Shown: in pieces, positions 21,038 to 33,810 of the stretch | Layout: every line of letters starts with the position of its first letter | Numbering within the stretch: position 1 is the first letter of the stretch | Assembly: GCA_965222855.1 (NCBI GenBank) | Contig: CBDCUL010000015.1 | Span: 1-49,988, forward strand | Direction of reading: 5' to 3' | DNA from: JABABV01 sp965222855 | GTDB lineage: Bacteria; Bacillota_I; Bacilli_A; Mycoplasmatales; JABABV01 | DNA: 49,988 bases | The notes under the pieces: model-generated | Told to the model about the DNA's origin: nothing | The model's input: only the letters and a program-made list of their open reading frames with translations | Databases searched by the model: none | Made by a program: the position numbers and the translations under genes

Positions 21038-22459
21038 AAAATAAACCATTTTATTGGCTAATTTAGTGGGATTATAGAAACAACGTGTTCCTTTTAGTGG
21101 TTTAGCAATGCTTCCCATTGGGATACATCTAGTTGTTGCTGTTGTTTCATTTTTAATTTTATTTTCAGCTGCATTATTACATCAAAATGGTGCTAAAACC
21201 ATTTTGTTATTACTAATGGCAGCTTTGAATTCATCATAATTAGTAACTGTGACAATGTTATCTTCTAATCTTTGTTTTGCTTTTGCTAACATGTCATCTT
21301 GAATATTATTTAATAATGGTTTGATCATATCTTTAACTTCGCTAATTTTAACTTTAGTTTTTTTCAAAGTATCACGACGGACAATGATTACTTCATTATT
21401 TTCTAAATCACGTGGTCCGACTTCGATACGAATTGGCGTTCCTTGAATTTCATTAGCAGCAGCTTTATAACCAGGACCTTTATTACTATTATCAATTACT
21501 GTTTTAAATTTACGATGTAATTGACGATATAATTCTTTAGCGGCATCATTAACTTGGGGATTCTTATCTGCAAAAATAGTCATAATTACCACTTTTATTG
21601 GTGCTATTTTGGGCGGAATTACTAATCCGTAATTATCACTATGGCACATAATCATTGCACCAATTAAACGTGTTGAAACACCTCATGATGTTTGATAAGC
21701 AAATTCTAATTTATTATCTTGATTTTGAAACTTAATATTAAATGGTAGTGAAAAGTTTTGCCCTAGATAATGTGATGTTCCAGATTGTAATGCTTTTCCA
21801 TCTTTCATCATTGCTTCAATTGTATAAGTTGTTTTTGCACCAGCGAATCTTTCTAATGGTGTTTTTTTACCCATTAAAGTTGGGATCGCTAAATATTCTT
21901 CTAAAAATTTAGCATAAACTTTAATCATTCGGCGCGCTACTTGACGTGCTTGAATTGCATTAGTATGAACTGTGTGTCCTTCTTGTCATAGAAATTCAGA
22001 TGTTCTTAAAAATGGACGAGTTGTTTTTTCTCAACGCACAACATTAGCTCATTGATTGTATTGAATTGGTAAATCTTTATAAGATTTGATTTTGTCTGCG
22101 AAATAATTACAAAACAATACTTCTGAAGTTGGTCTAATAATAATTTCTTCTTCTAAAATAGTGTTCCCTACTTTAGTAACTATTGCTACTTCAGGTGAAA
22201 ACCCTGCAATATGGTCTTTTTCTTTTTCTAAATATGATTTTGGCATAAATAATGGAAAATAAACATTCTGAACATCTAATTTTTTAAATTTAGCATCTAG
22301 GATATTTTTAATATTGTCTCAGATCGCGAACCCGCGTGGTTCAAAAATAATTGTCCCTTTAACTGGTCCATACGTCATTAATTCACTTTGTTTAACAACA
22401 TCGGTATACCATTTCGCAAAGTCAGTTTCTAAAGGAGTAATACGTTCTCTTTGTTTCAT
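21023..22459 (-). CDS. proS: Prolyl-tRNA synthetase, short eukaryote/archaeal type
   Basis: Charges tRNA-Pro. The 478-residue class II enzyme lacks the bacterial editing insertion: motif 2 RPTSE...RTSEFLWQEGHT, the SHYLGQNFS region, anticodon-binding domain (KVVIMTIFAD...IRIEVGPRD), and an added C-terminal domain ending in Tyr, typical of this form, which mollicutes share. There are three in-frame ATGs: the one used gives the normal length and has GAAAGAAGTG upstream; starts 7 and 16 codons earlier are possible. The gene begins 35 bases after the GGDEF/EAL-like gene. Confidence 0.93.
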
Positions 22460-22494
22460 AAAGTTATTCACTTCTTTCATTTTAATATTACTAA

Positions 22495-24201
22495 TTATGA
22501 AATTCAATTATTGAATCCATAATTAGTTAAAAATAAACTATCTTCAGGATTGATCGGTCGACTAATAATAATTTTAGTGTTTTCATTAATTAATAATTTT
22601 TGTAATGCTAAAATAATTGTTTTATTTTCAACATTATCATTAATATGGATTGTTAAACTATGACTAATAAAAATTAGTTCTGGTTTAACTAATACAAGAA
22701 ATTTTTCAATATTTTCATAAGTTGAAATATTATATAAAGCAATTCGATAACCACATTGTACTAAGCGTTTTTTGATATCTAATATTTGTAAAACTGAAAG
22801 TTTTTCAAAATCATTAATTAAAATAATGATTTTGTTATTATGAATATCATTGCTGTTTTTAGTACTAATAAATTGATTAATATGATTTAATAAAGTTCAT
22901 GAAAAAATCCGAATAATATAAGTTTCTTTAGTTTTTAAGTTTTTTAAATGATCCTTTAACTTATGCAATGCAAATAAATCATAAGTTGATATTAAATTAT
23001 ATTGTTTAATTTGTTTACTTAAATTATGATGTTGGAAAATGGCGATATTATCAACTGGTAAAATATCAATTAGATTACCGATTAAAATACTTTTACCATT
23101 ATTAATAACTGGTTCAGAGCGCAAGACAAAATTAGCTTTTTTAAGCGCAGTTGCAAAAGTTAAATAAGAACTAGTAAATTTTTTAAAACTTTTTTCATCT
23201 TCTAAGACGTTGAAAATACGGTAAGAAAATTGATTAGTGTTTTTTTGACCAGGAATAATATCATTATTTTTTTCAACTAATTGCCCTTGAATGAAGCGCG
23301 CTTTGCGACGAACACTAATAATCGTATTAATATTTTTTAATTCACGAATGTAAGCAATTCCACATTCAAATGGTAAATTAAAAGATAAACTTTTTGAAAT
23401 TTTGTTATAACATTTTTCAAATTCTTGTTTCATAATTTTTTTAGCGCTGAGTTTTTTAATATTTCCAAATTTGAAAATATAAAATTCTAAATTTTTTTCA
23501 TTAGTTATTAAAAAGCCTTTTTTAATTAAAGTATCAAAAATGTTGTTTTTAATAACATTTAGCATTCCGGTTTTTTTACCAATTAATTTTGATAAATAAG
23601 GATTGAAATTTAAATAAAAAACAATCCCGGTACTTTTGTTTTTTAATAAAGCGATATTAGTAATTTTTTTATCAATATTATAATTAATGATTTTATTTTT
23701 TTGTTTGCTAAAAAATTCTTTATGATAAAAAGAGAGATGATGTCTTAATTTTCCATATAAAATTTTTTTAGTCGGTTCATAGTTTAACAAAGTCATTTTG
23801 AATTGAATTTTTCGTTTTGGATCATTGGCATTATCGAAGCGAATATCAAATTCATGTTGATAATTAATACTAGGTGAAGTGTCATGAAATTTTTTTAAAG
23901 TTGATAAAACGTTGTTTAATAAAGAACTGGACTTCGTTTTATTTTCTTTTAAAAAATTAATTAACGGAATTCTAATAAAGCCATCGTTATTAATTTTAAT
24001 ATCAAAATTTTTCGCTAGTGCTTTAAAATAATAATTATCTTTTCAATCATGTAAAGTATTAATAATAATTCAATTGTTATCGATTTCAATTGTAAATAGT
24101 AAATCTCGTAGTTGGCCTGTATTGGAAAAATTATTTCAAAATTTAAAAGCGATACCAACACAAAGAGCACTAATTAAAATAGTAATAATTAAGAATATCA
24201 T
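22495..24201 (-). CDS. Membrane protein resembling a degenerate GGDEF-EAL protein
   Basis: A 568-residue protein with one N-terminal membrane helix (MIFLIITILISALCVGIAF). The middle (about residues 190-330) looks like a decayed GGDEF domain: TGIVFYLNFNPY resembles the LDLDxF strand, YIFKFG stands where GGDEF should be, and FECGIAYI resembles the SIGIA strand. The last third has an EAL-like pattern (IKKRLVQCGYRIALYNIS...PELIFISHSL...TKIIISRP) but without the catalytic acids of DDFGTG or the EAL motif. The region before may be a PAS-like sensor. If right, it is a catalytically dead nucleotide sensor or scaffold. The start is fixed by GGAGG. The family assignment is inference. Confidence 0.6.
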
Positions 24202-24255
24202 ATATTCCTCCATACTTTAGGCATATAATTTATTAATAGTTTATCATTAATTAAA

Positions 24256-26454
24256 TTATTTATCTAATTTATTAATGTTTTTAATTGATTTATGATTTTT
24301 CAAAAATCTTTTTACACCACTACTAAATTTAAAAGCAATACTAATAGTTTCATTTTCAACATTAACAACTGTTCCAAGTCCAAAGATTTTATGTTCAACT
24401 AAATCACCAATAATAAAATCAGGATTGTCATCAAAATATTGTTCATCTTTAGCTAAATGTTTATCTTCAGGTGGTTTTTGTAAATGAAATGTTGTGATCG
24501 GCAGCGGTGTTGCCACTGTTAAATGTTCTTTAATTTCATGTATAAAACGCGACACTGGTAAAGGAGCATCAATTTTTTCAAAACTGAAACGAGTTGCACT
24601 AGTTAAGAAGAGTTGTTTTTGAGCACGTGTTGCTGCAACATAAATAATGCGACGCTCTTCTTCAATATTTAATAATGATTTTGAAAAAGGCGCAATTCCT
24701 TCATTTAAACCAACAATAAATACATACGGAAATTCTAATCCTTTGGCATTATGAATTGTCATTAATTGTAATTTATCAATTGGTTTTTGTTGATTATTTT
24801 GATCGTCATTATTATGACTTGATAATAAACTTAAGTCAGCTAAAATTTCTACTAAAATAGTTAGTGTATTTTTAGTTGGGTCAGTATTATTTGCTAAACG
24901 ATTACCAATGAACTTAAATAATTCCTCAACATTATCACTACGATTTCCTAAGAAACTTTTTTCTTTACGTGATAAATGTTTTAAATATTCTTTATAACCA
25001 CTATTGATAAATAGTTGGTTTAGAATATTGATACATTCAGATAATGGTTGATTTTTTAGTTTTTGGTGCGTATCATCAATGACATTAATAAATTCTTTTA
25101 AAGTGCTTTTACTTTTATAACTAATTGCAATTTCATCTAAATGATTATGGATTACATTGAAATAATTTAATTTATTAGCATCAGCGTATGCTTTAATACG
25201 ATGTCACGTAATGTTTCCGATTGCACGACGAGGAATATTAATAATTCGTTCTAAATAAAAATCGTTATGATTAACAACAACTCATAAATAACTAATTAAA
25301 TCTTTAATTTCTTTACGAGCAAAGAAATTAATATTTCCAAAAATTTTATATGGTAAATTAGCATTAATTAAAGCTTGTTCCAAATATAAACTAATGCGAT
25401 TTAAACGATATAAAATTGTAATGTCGCTTAAAGGAATTGCTTGATTTTGTAATTTTTTAACTTGGTGAATTACTCAGTTTGCCTCACCAGTAGTTGAGGG
25501 AGCATCGTAATACATAATTGGTCGTTTGTCATCAGTTATACTATATAAATTTTTAGCAATTCGGTTTTTATTATTACTAATTAAAGCGTTTGATAAATCA
25601 AGAATTTTTTGTGGTGAGCGATAATTTTGATTTAGAGTGATTGTTTTTAAAGTTGGATAATCTTTGTCAAGATTAATAATAATATCAACATTAGCTCCTC
25701 TTCAAGAATAAATTGTTTGATCAGGGTCACCAACAACACATAAGTTTTGTTTTTTCAAAGTTAACGCTTTAACGATATGATATTGTAAATAACTAGTATC
25801 TTGGAACTCATCTACTAAAACATAATCAAAAAAGTTACTTCATTTTTCAGCAATTGCTGGATATTGAGCCAAGATTAAATGTGTTTTAATAATTAAGTCA
25901 TCAAAATCTAATACATTATGATGTAATTTTGCAGCTAAATAATCGCGATATATTTCTAGTTGGTCATGTTCTGCACAATCATTAGCTTTTTCTAAATCGG
26001 CTATCGTATAATTTTCTTTATTTCAAATACCAAACAGTTCTAGTAGTTGTTTTGGTTTGAAATCGCTTTTTCTTAATCCGCGTGCTGTAATCACGTTATT
26101 AAGTAATAGTTTTTGATCATCCATATCTAAAATAATAAAATCATTCTTAAATCCTAAGACACTGATTTCACTACGTAAAAACTTAGCACAAAAACTATGA
26201 TAAGTTCTAATTACAGGGATTCCGTTATTGATTGGTAAATCTTTTAAAATTCGTTCGCGCATTTCTTGAGCTGCTTTATTAGTAAAGGTAATAGCTAAAA
26301 TACGGTGCGGTTTTAACGCAACGTGATTAATTAAATATTTAATTTTCTCACAAATAACCGTTGTTTTACCAGTTCCGGCACCAGCAATAATACGAAGAGG
26401 CGCATTGTTTAATAAAACCGCGCTCTTTTGATTAACATTTAAATTTTGCATCAT
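24256..26454 (-). CDS. pcrA: UvrD/PcrA-type DNA helicase
   Basis: ATP-driven 3'-5' helicase of superfamily 1, for repair and clearing replication conflicts. The 732 residues show the Q-motif NLNVNQKSAVL, Walker A GAGTGKTT, ITFTNKAAQEMRER (Ia), RTYHSF, the DEFQDTS-type box in the middle, TIHNAKGLEF (V), and VAATRAQKQLFL (VI). The C-terminal ~60 residues form the PcrA/UvrD Tudor-like part (IGDLVEHKIFGLGTV). The start codon directly follows the stop of the RDD gene (TAAATGATG), so either of two adjacent ATGs may be used. Confidence 0.95.
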
Positions 26455-27114
26455 TTATTTGATGTACTCCACTTCTTTTTTTGGTTTAGCTGGAATCGGT
26501 TTTAAACTAGCAGCCAGCGCTGTACGGACATCGTGTGTTCGGGCAATTAAAATTACCATTGTTCCAGAATATAAATCAGCTAAATGTTTTTTATCTTTAC
26601 GACAAGCCATGACTAAACCACAACCAATAATAAAAATTCATCAAAAACTCATAAAGCTTAAAATTGTTTTCACTAAAATAGTTTGACCAGTTGATAAATT
26701 AGCATTAGTTTTATTCATTGATACTAATAAATGACTATTAATAAAAGTGAAAAACATTACAAAACTAAACATTAATAAAAATGAAAAAAAGATTTCACGT
26801 TTAATTAAATATCATTGATCATCACGTTCTTCTAAATCAATAATTTTCATTCCAAAAATTTTCTTACCTAAAGTTTGACCACTTTTTCAAAATAATGGTC
26901 CAACATTAGCTATACCAATGACTATAATAGTTCCAAATATACCAATTAAACGATCTCATTCAGAACGATAATGATTGTGCGTAATCGAACTCATAAAAAA
27001 GATAATTAGAAATAATCCAAAAAAACTATTATCAATTATTCGAGCAACTAATCTTTTTCAAAAACCAGCAGCTACATAAACAATATGAGTTTCATATTGT
27101 TGATTATTATTCAT
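26455..27114 (-). CDS. RDD-family membrane protein
   Basis: A 219-residue multi-pass membrane protein. WKRLVARIIDNSFFGLFL carries the R-D-D-like motif of the family; further helices follow around residues 55-75, 105-130 and 150-170, with GQTLGKKIFGMKI, which is also typical. Function of RDD proteins is poorly known (some act in ion transport). The start overlaps the end of galE by eight bases and the stop touches pcrA, so it lies in one transcription unit. Confidence 0.85.
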
Positions 27115-28099
27115 ATTTAAATCCAGCGATTAATTTTTTACGTCATGCTAGATCACTTTTAATAATGTCATATAGTTTATATTTTGGTACTCAATGTAAT
27201 TGATCAATTGCTTTAGTAGCATTAGCCACTAAAGCAATTGGGTCGCCAGGACGACGATCAACTACGCTGTATTTAATTTTTTCACCAATAATTTCTTGAC
27301 AAGTATTGATAACTTCTAAAACGCTATAGCCACTATTTGAACCTAAATTATAAATTCCAGATTCTGATTTAACTAATTTTTTAATCGCCAAAACATGAGC
27401 ATATGCTAGATCACTAACATGAATGTAATCGCGAATACAACTGCCATCACGGGTATTTAAATTACTACCATACACTAATAGATTATTACGAATTCCAAGG
27501 GCATTTTCAACGACAACTGGAATTAAATGCGTTAATGGTTCTTTATTAGAAACTAATCCAATTTTACCATCTTTATCAGCTCCGGCAACATTAAAGTAAC
27601 GAAAAATCACATAATTTAAATTATAAGCATCTGCACTAAATTGTAATATTTTTTCACTAACCATTTTAGAAAAACCATACGGATTAATCGGTGCTAAAGA
27701 ATGTGTTTCTAATATCGGAGTGCCATCAACTTCACCATAAACTGCTGCTGTTGATGAAAAAACAATATTTTTAATATTGTTTTGACGCATAACATCTAAT
27801 AAAACAATAAAATTACTACTATTATTTTTAAAATATTTTAATGGTTGATTCACTGATTCGGCAACAGATATGTCTGCTGCAAAATTCATAACTACTTTAA
27901 TGTTATGTTTTTTGAAAATGCGATTCAATAAAGCTACGTCATTAATATTACCTTCATAAAAAATAACATCACTATTTAAAGCGCCGCAATTTCCACTACT
28001 TAAATCATCAATCACAATTACTTGATGATTAGCACTTTGTAATTCTTTAACTGTATGCGAACCGATATAACCGGCACCGCCAGTAACTAATATTTCCAT
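27107..28099 (-). CDS. galE: UDP-glucose 4-epimerase
   Basis: Interconverts UDP-glucose and UDP-galactose for glycolipid or capsule synthesis. The 330-residue short-chain dehydrogenase has GGAGYIGSH (NAD), the FSSTAAVYG Ser and NPYGFSK Tyr/Lys of the catalytic site, FRYFNVAGAD, and RPGDP near the end. The ribosome site AAGGAG overlaps the stop of asnS. The last 27 residues are read past a TGA. Confidence 0.96.
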
Positions 28100-28111
28100 A
28101 AATTTAACTCC

Positions 28112-29479
28112 TTAAAATTTTAGATTTTTTGGTGTTCTTGGAAACGAAATAACATCGCGAATGTTTGACATGCTTGTAAAATACATTACTAAACGTTCGA
28201 ATCCTAAACCAAATCCACAACTAGTTGAACTACCAAAACGACGCATTTCTAAATATCATTTCAATTCTTCTTGATCAAGTTTCATTTCGCGCATTCTGTT
28301 TTGTAAAACAGAATAGCGCTCTTCGCGTTGTGAGCCACCAACTAATTCACCAATTCCCGGAACTAGTAAATCAAAAGCAGCAACCGTTTCTTGATCATCA
28401 TTTAAACGCATATAAAATGCTTTAATATCTTTTGGATAATTGATCACAAATACTGGTCCTTTAAAATGAATTTCAGCTAAATATTTTTCATGTTCTGTTG
28501 CCAAATCGATCCCAAATTTAATATCCTTAAATTCAAATTTTTGACCTTTATCTTGAGCAGCATTTAAAATTTTAATTGCTTCACGATATTCAACAATACT
28601 GAATTTAGTATTAGCAACTTTTGTTAAGTTAGCTAATAGTTGATCATCCGATTTTTCATTTAAATACATAATTTCATCATGACATAATTTAAGCGTATGC
28701 TTAATTAAGTATTTAATTAATGTTTCAGCTAATTCTAAATCATCAGCTAAATCACCAAATGCTAATTCTGGTTCTATCATTCAAAATTCAGCAGCATGTC
28801 TTTGAGTATTAGAATTTTCAGCTCTAAAAGTTGGTCCAAAAGTATAAACTTTGCGAAATGCTTGCGCATATGCTTCGGCAGCTAATTGTCCCGAAACTGT
28901 TAACGAAGCTTTTTTAGCGAAGAAATCTTCGGCATAATTACTATCTTGACGAGTCGTAACTGTGAAACTTTCTCCAGCTCCCTCAGCATCGTTTTCAGTA
29001 ATAATGGGAGCGTGTAGTCATAAATATTTTTCTTCCATAAAAAATTGATGAATTAATTGCCCAAGAATTGATCTGATTTTGAAAACTGCACGAAAAATAT
29101 TTGTCTTGGGACGTAAGTGGGCGATTTCTCTCAAAAATTCAAAACTATGTTCTTTTTTTTGTAAAGGATAATCTTGATCAGCTGTTTTTAAAATAGTAAT
29201 TTTAGTTGCTAATAGTTCAAATTTTTGACCTTTAGCGCCTGATTCAATAAATTTACCTGCAACTAAAATCGCACTAGCACCTAATAGTTTAGTAATTTCA
29301 ACGAAATTTTCTAATTGGTCTTTTTTATAAACAACTTGTAAACTTTCAAACTTAGTACCATCATTGATTGTTAAGAATCCAATGCGATTAGAACTACGGT
29401 TATAAGTAATTCATGCTTTTATACTAATTTCTTTATCTAAAAACTTTTCAGGTTGAGATAATATATCGTGTAAACTCAT
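28112..29479 (-). CDS. asnS: Asparaginyl-tRNA synthetase
   Basis: Class IIb synthetase for tRNA-Asn. The 455 residues have the N-terminal OB-fold (ITYNRSSNRIGFLTINDGT), motif 2 region (FGPTFRAENSNTQRHAAEFWMIEPE) and motif 3 (GLGFERLVMYF). Its presence suggests direct Asn-tRNA charging. The start is preceded by AAAGGAA. Confidence 0.96.
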
Positions 29480-29511
29480 ATTTAATCATTCCTTTTTTAT
29501 TTTTTTAATTA

Positions 29512-30357
29512 TTATCATTTATATATTATTAATAAATTTTCTAATAATGCCGCAATTGTCATTGGCCCTATTCCGCCAGGAACTGGCGTAATGGCACTAG
29601 CATAATTTAGTAAGTTATCAAAATTAATATCACCATAAATTTTTTTGGTTTTGGTTTTACAAATACCGACATCAATTAAGACAACATCTTTTTTAACTTG
29701 AGTTTTATCATTAATAAAATGTTTAATTCCAGTAGCACTAATGACAATATCAGCATTTTTAATACTATTTTTTTTTGCTATCGGATCGGTGTCTTTATCA
29801 ACACAGACATAATTGCTACCAAGGTTATGAAGTTCAATTGCTAATGGTTGACCAACAATAACACTTTTACCAATCAAACAAATATTTTTATTATTTAATG
29901 AAATATTATAATATTTCATTAAATTTAAAATTCCTTTTGGAGTTGCTGGAATAATTCCATTTTCATTTATTTTACGCTGAATGATATTTAAATAATTTAA
30001 ACCATCAACATCTTTTAAAGCGCTAATAGCGTTTAAAATTAGTTGTTCTTGCGCTTTTAGATGTTGTGGTAATGGTAGTTGTAACAAAATACCAGTAATT
30101 GTTTTTGTGTTATTTAAAACATTAATTTTATCAAGGATTGTTTGTAAAGCAACATCACTTGGGAAAGTAATTAACTCAGTTGCAATATTAACTTGCTGAC
30201 ATTTTTTCATTTTATGATTAATATATATTTTACTAGCAGAGTCATCACCAATTAAAATAATTGCTAATTTAATTTGGTATTTATTTTTAATAATTTCCAA
30301 TTTTATCTTAGCAATGGTTTCATTGGCAGGTTGAATACCACTAAGGATTTTCGTCAT
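29512..30357 (-). CDS. folD: Methylenetetrahydrofolate dehydrogenase/cyclohydrolase
   Basis: Bifunctional enzyme converting 5,10-methylene-THF to 10-formyl-THF, which supplies formyl groups for initiator tRNA; this fits the deformylase gene present in the window. The 281 residues contain SKIYINHKMKKC (catalytic Lys), GILLQLPLP, DVDGLN, IGKSVIVGQP and TPVPGGIGPMT. The C-terminal Trp is a TGA codon just before the TAA. AAAGGAG precedes the start. Confidence 0.95.
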
Positions 30358-30370
30358 ATAATGCTCCTTT

Positions 30371-30985
30371 CTAACGATCGATTGGGCTGGCTGTTAAAAT
30401 TAATTGAGCTTCTTTGTTTAAAACAGTGATTTCAGCAACTTGATCATTAATAAATTCATTACTAACTAAGCGGGTGTCGTATTTTTTAACTTGATAATTT
30501 TCAACTTCGTAACGGACATTTTTCAAATTTATTAATGTATTACTAAAAGCAAAAATATTGAAAAAAGCATTTTTTGTAATTGGTTTGATTTTATTAAGAC
30601 CATATTTTAATTTTACAATTAAATGTTTGTCATTAACAATCGCAATCACATTATATTTTAAAACTAAATTAAAAGTATGAATATCCATATCGAGGCGTGT
30701 GCCGCCAGTAAATAAATAAATTTCTTGATATTGATGTTTTAATGCTCATAAAATTGCATATTCACCATCACTAATAATTTGATCGCTTTTATGAATGAAT
30801 GTTGGCATATTAAGAATCTGTTGGCGCTGATCAACTGCCACACTATCTAAATCACACATTGCTTTATGAATTTTAATATTTTGTGATTTTAAATAAGTAA
30901 TTCCGTTTTCAACGCCAATATAATCACCATTGAGAGTTGGTTTATCTTGTAATTTTCTCGTTACGATAATTGCTCTTTTCATCAT
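30371..30985 (-). CDS. thiN: Thiamine pyrophosphokinase
   Basis: Transfers diphosphate from ATP to thiamine to give the cofactor of transketolase and similar enzymes. The 204 residues have the family acids in CDLDSV, SDQIISDGEYAIL and GGTRLDIHTFN. The start was placed at the ATG-ATG pair that follows AAGGAG; an upstream in-frame ATG lies in the preceding terminator hairpin and is unlikely. It runs directly into folD with a 13-base gap. Confidence 0.9.
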
Positions 30986-31009
30986 AATTAAACTCCTTGC
31001 ATTAATTGT

Positions 31010-31041
31010 AAAACACACAAATTTTATAATTTGTGTGTTTT
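31010..31041 (-). terminator. Terminator after the peroxiredoxin gene
   Basis: A perfect 14-bp inverted repeat (31010-31023 with 31028-31041, loop TTAT) with A/T flanks, separating the peroxiredoxin from thiN. Confidence 0.85.
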
Positions 31042-31077
31042 AAAAATAATTTCAAATCAATGATCAGAATTATTTTT

Positions 31078-31653
31078 TTATAAAAACGATTCTGATGGTT
31101 GTCAATTACATGGTACTAATTTGCCAGCACGAGCTGCTTTGGAAGCTTTTATTAAACGTAGTGCTTCTTCAGCATTACGACCAACTTCACCATTAGTCAC
31201 ATATTGGGCTCAAAGAATTCCTTCAGGATCAATAATAAATAACCCACGTCACGAAAGACCTTTAACTTCATCATAAACACGATATAGTTTTGCATACTTA
31301 TGTGTTTTATCTGATGCCATCGGATGTTCAATACGACCTAAGTTACCTTTGAATCAATGCATATGTGAGAACGTAGAATCAACTGAAACAGCGATTACTT
31401 CGGCCCCTTCTTCATTGAAATTCTTAGTTAGTTTTGATAGTTCTCTAATTTCAGTCGGGCAAACAAATGTAAAATCAGCAGGGTAAAAATACAATACTGT
31501 TCATTTGTTAGCTGCTTTATTAGCAGCTAAACTAACTTCGCCAAATGTTCCATCTGGTAGAAAAGCTTCCATTTTAAAGTCAGGTGCCGGTTTTCCAATA
31601 TAAACTTCTTGATTTTGTGCTGAATCAGCGTTGTAGTTTTTGTTATTATCCAT
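31078..31653 (-). CDS. ahpC: 2-Cys peroxiredoxin (AhpC/Prx1 family)
   Basis: Reduces hydrogen peroxide and organic peroxides in the cytosol. The 191 residues carry the peroxidatic Cys in FTFVCPTE and the resolving Cys in VPCNWQP, plus WRGLFIIDPEG. Mollicutes usually lack catalase, so this may be a main peroxide defence (inference). The reductant may come from the nearby flavoprotein or a thioredoxin system; not shown. GGAGG fixes the start. Confidence 0.95.
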
Positions 31654-31730
31654 TATATATATACCTCCGAATATTGTGTATAAATTTTAAAATTATATAT
31701 ATTATATCAAAAAAAATAAAATAGTAAAAT

Positions 31731-32732
31731 TTATTGTAATTTATCACTAGATTTGGAGTTTTTAAAATAATCGCTTTTGAAGCAATTATTACTATAACGA
31801 TTTCAAGCAGCTTGGGCGATCATTGCCCCGTTATCAGTGCAATATTTCAGTGGTGGAATGATTGTATTAACATTACGAATTTTTTTAATAGCGTCACGTA
31901 AACCACTATTAGCACTAACTCCACCGCATAGAACTAATGTTCTTGGTCGATATTCTGCAATTGCTGCTTTAGTTTTTTTAATTAGAATAGTAATTGCACT
32001 ATATTGTAATGAAGCCGCTAAATCAGCTTCATTAATTAGTTCGTGTGATTGGATTAATTTATGATGTAAATTAATGAACGCTGATTTTAATCCAGAAAAT
32101 GAAAAATCATAACTATTATCATCTAATGGTAATTTTAATTTATATGCTGGATGGCCTTCTTTACTTAAAGCATCAATTTTAGGTCCACCTGGATAATCTA
32201 GTCCTAGGACGCGGGCTGCTTTATCATAACATTCCCCAACAGCATCATCGCGCGTTGCGCCAATAATTTTATAATCAAACATTTTTTTCATATAAACTAA
32301 TTCCGTATGTCCCCCAGAGACAATTAAAGCCATTGCTGGGTAAACAATTTCATCTTCAATCTCAGCGCTTTGAATATGTCCCTCTAAGTGATGAATTGGA
32401 ATTAATGGCAGATTATTAGAGATGGCGATTGTTTTGGCGAAAATCGCCCCAATTTGTAGAGCTCCAATCAATCCAGGACCATAAGTATATGCCATAATAT
32501 CGATATCGGATAATTTTATTTTAGCTTCTGCTAAAGTTGATTCTAAAACGAATGGAATGTTGTATTGATGTAGACGGGCTGATAGCTCTGGAATAACGCC
32601 TCCATAATCAATAAATTTATTAATTTGAGAAATAATTTTATGAGCAATTAATTTTCCATCTTTAATAATGGCAATTCCAGTTTCATCACAACTAGTTTCA
32701 ATTGCTAATAAATATTTTGCTGAATTGCTCAT
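31731..32732 (-). CDS. tsaD: tRNA t6A37 threonylcarbamoyltransferase TsaD
   Basis: Transfers the threonylcarbamoyl group onto A37 of ANN-decoding tRNAs, with TsaB and TsaE. The 333 residues have the ASKHA start LAIETSCDETG, metal-binding HHLEGHIQSAE, IVSGGHTEL, the GATRDDAVGE loop, DFSFSGLKSA and LVLCGGVSANSGLR. About 24 residues after the usual end (after MIAQAAWNRY) form a Lys/Ser-rich tail. The start is one base after the tsaB stop. Confidence 0.96.
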
Positions 32733-32733
32733 T

Positions 32734-33285
32734 TTATCGCAACTTTCTAAGATTTAGTGTTTTATAATAATTCAATTTAAACTCAAAAAGATTAGTTTGT
32801 ATTTTAAAGTGATTAGCATTAATATGCTTAATCACGTTTAGAAAATTAATTTTTAAATTGGTGTCAGCATTTTCTTGTTTACTAGAAACTTTAATATTAT
32901 CTAATATCCCATTAGTTAATTGACTGACATAGTAAAATCCGCCACGAGCATCAATCTCATGGACACCACTATAATTAGCATCAACATAAATTTGGGGACT
33001 TTGAATAAAATAAACTTTAATGTTGGGATTAACTAATTTTAAAGTTTTTATAAAAGTTAATCCTAAGCGCATTCCTGTATAACTACCAGGTCCGATTGTT
33101 AAATAGATATTCAATAGATCATCAACAGTTACGTTTGTCGCTTGTAAAAATTCATAATGTGTTAATGGTAAAAGTTCGCTATGACGGCGTACTCCATTAA
33201 CGTTTTTTTCAAATAATAATTTTTGGTTTTGATCAAAAACATAAAAACAAAAATTATTATTTGAAGTATCTAAAAATAAGTTCAT
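32734..33285 (-). CDS. tsaB: tRNA threonylcarbamoyladenosine partner TsaB
   Basis: Partner and stabiliser of TsaD, with no catalysis of its own. The 183 residues open with LFLDTSNNNF and include RRHSELLP and the conserved GPGSYTGMRLGLTF. The ribosome site GAGGAG sits in the last codons of tsaE, nine bases before the stop/start junction. Confidence 0.92.
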   Translation of the reverse strand: MNLFLDTSNNNFCFYVFDQNQKLLFEKNVNGVRRHSELLPLTHYEFLQATNVTVDDLLNIYLTIGPGSYTGMRLGLTFIKTLKLVNPNIKVYFIQSPQIYVDANYSGVHEIDARGGFYYVSQLTNGILDNIKVSSKQENADTNLKINFLNVIKHINANHFKIQTNLFEFKLNYYKTLNLRKLR

Positions 33286-33294
33286 ACTATTTAC

Positions 33295-33738
33295 CTACTC
33301 CTCTATTACATTTGCACAACTACAAATTTCGAAAACTCTTTGGTTTGATTTGTTAAATTTAATATCGATTCTAATTGCATCAGGAAATTTAACATCTAAA
33401 TTTCCTGGTCATTCAATCACAGTTAAGTTGTCAAAAATTTCATCTAAAAATTCTTCACCACCACCATTAATTCGATAAGCATCGATGTGGACTAAATATT
33501 CTGCATTGGTGCTTTTTATTATTAATTCATCAGTAATTTTATATCTTTTCATAATGTTAAAAGTTGGACTAGTAACATTATTTTTTATTTTTAAAGCTTT
33601 TGCTAAATATTTCGTAAAAGTTGTTTTACCACTGCCTAAATCGCCATATAGTAAAATTATTTTACGTTCTAAAAAACTTGGTAAAATATCTTGTGCCAAT
33701 TTGGCAGTTTCTTGTTCATTCTTTATGATTATTTTCAT
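33295..33738 (-). CDS. tsaE: t6A biosynthesis ATPase TsaE
   Basis: P-loop ATPase of the bacterial t6A complex. The 147 residues show Walker A GDLGSGKTT, VTSPTFNIM and VHIDAYRI, then EWPGN (TGA Trp), a usual landmark. It is the first gene of the tsaE-tsaB-tsaD unit; a -10 TATAAT is at 33767-33772 and an AGGTGA site precedes the ATG. Confidence 0.93.
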
Positions 33739-33810
33739 ATTATCACCTAATTTTTACACCTTAATTATTATACTACTTTTTTGCCTTAATCATATTTAAT
33801 TAATAATTAT

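Noticed and set aside
33485..33799. Hydrophobic 104-residue plus-strand frame
   Set aside because: Antisense of tsaE, whose motifs are clear; no start signal.
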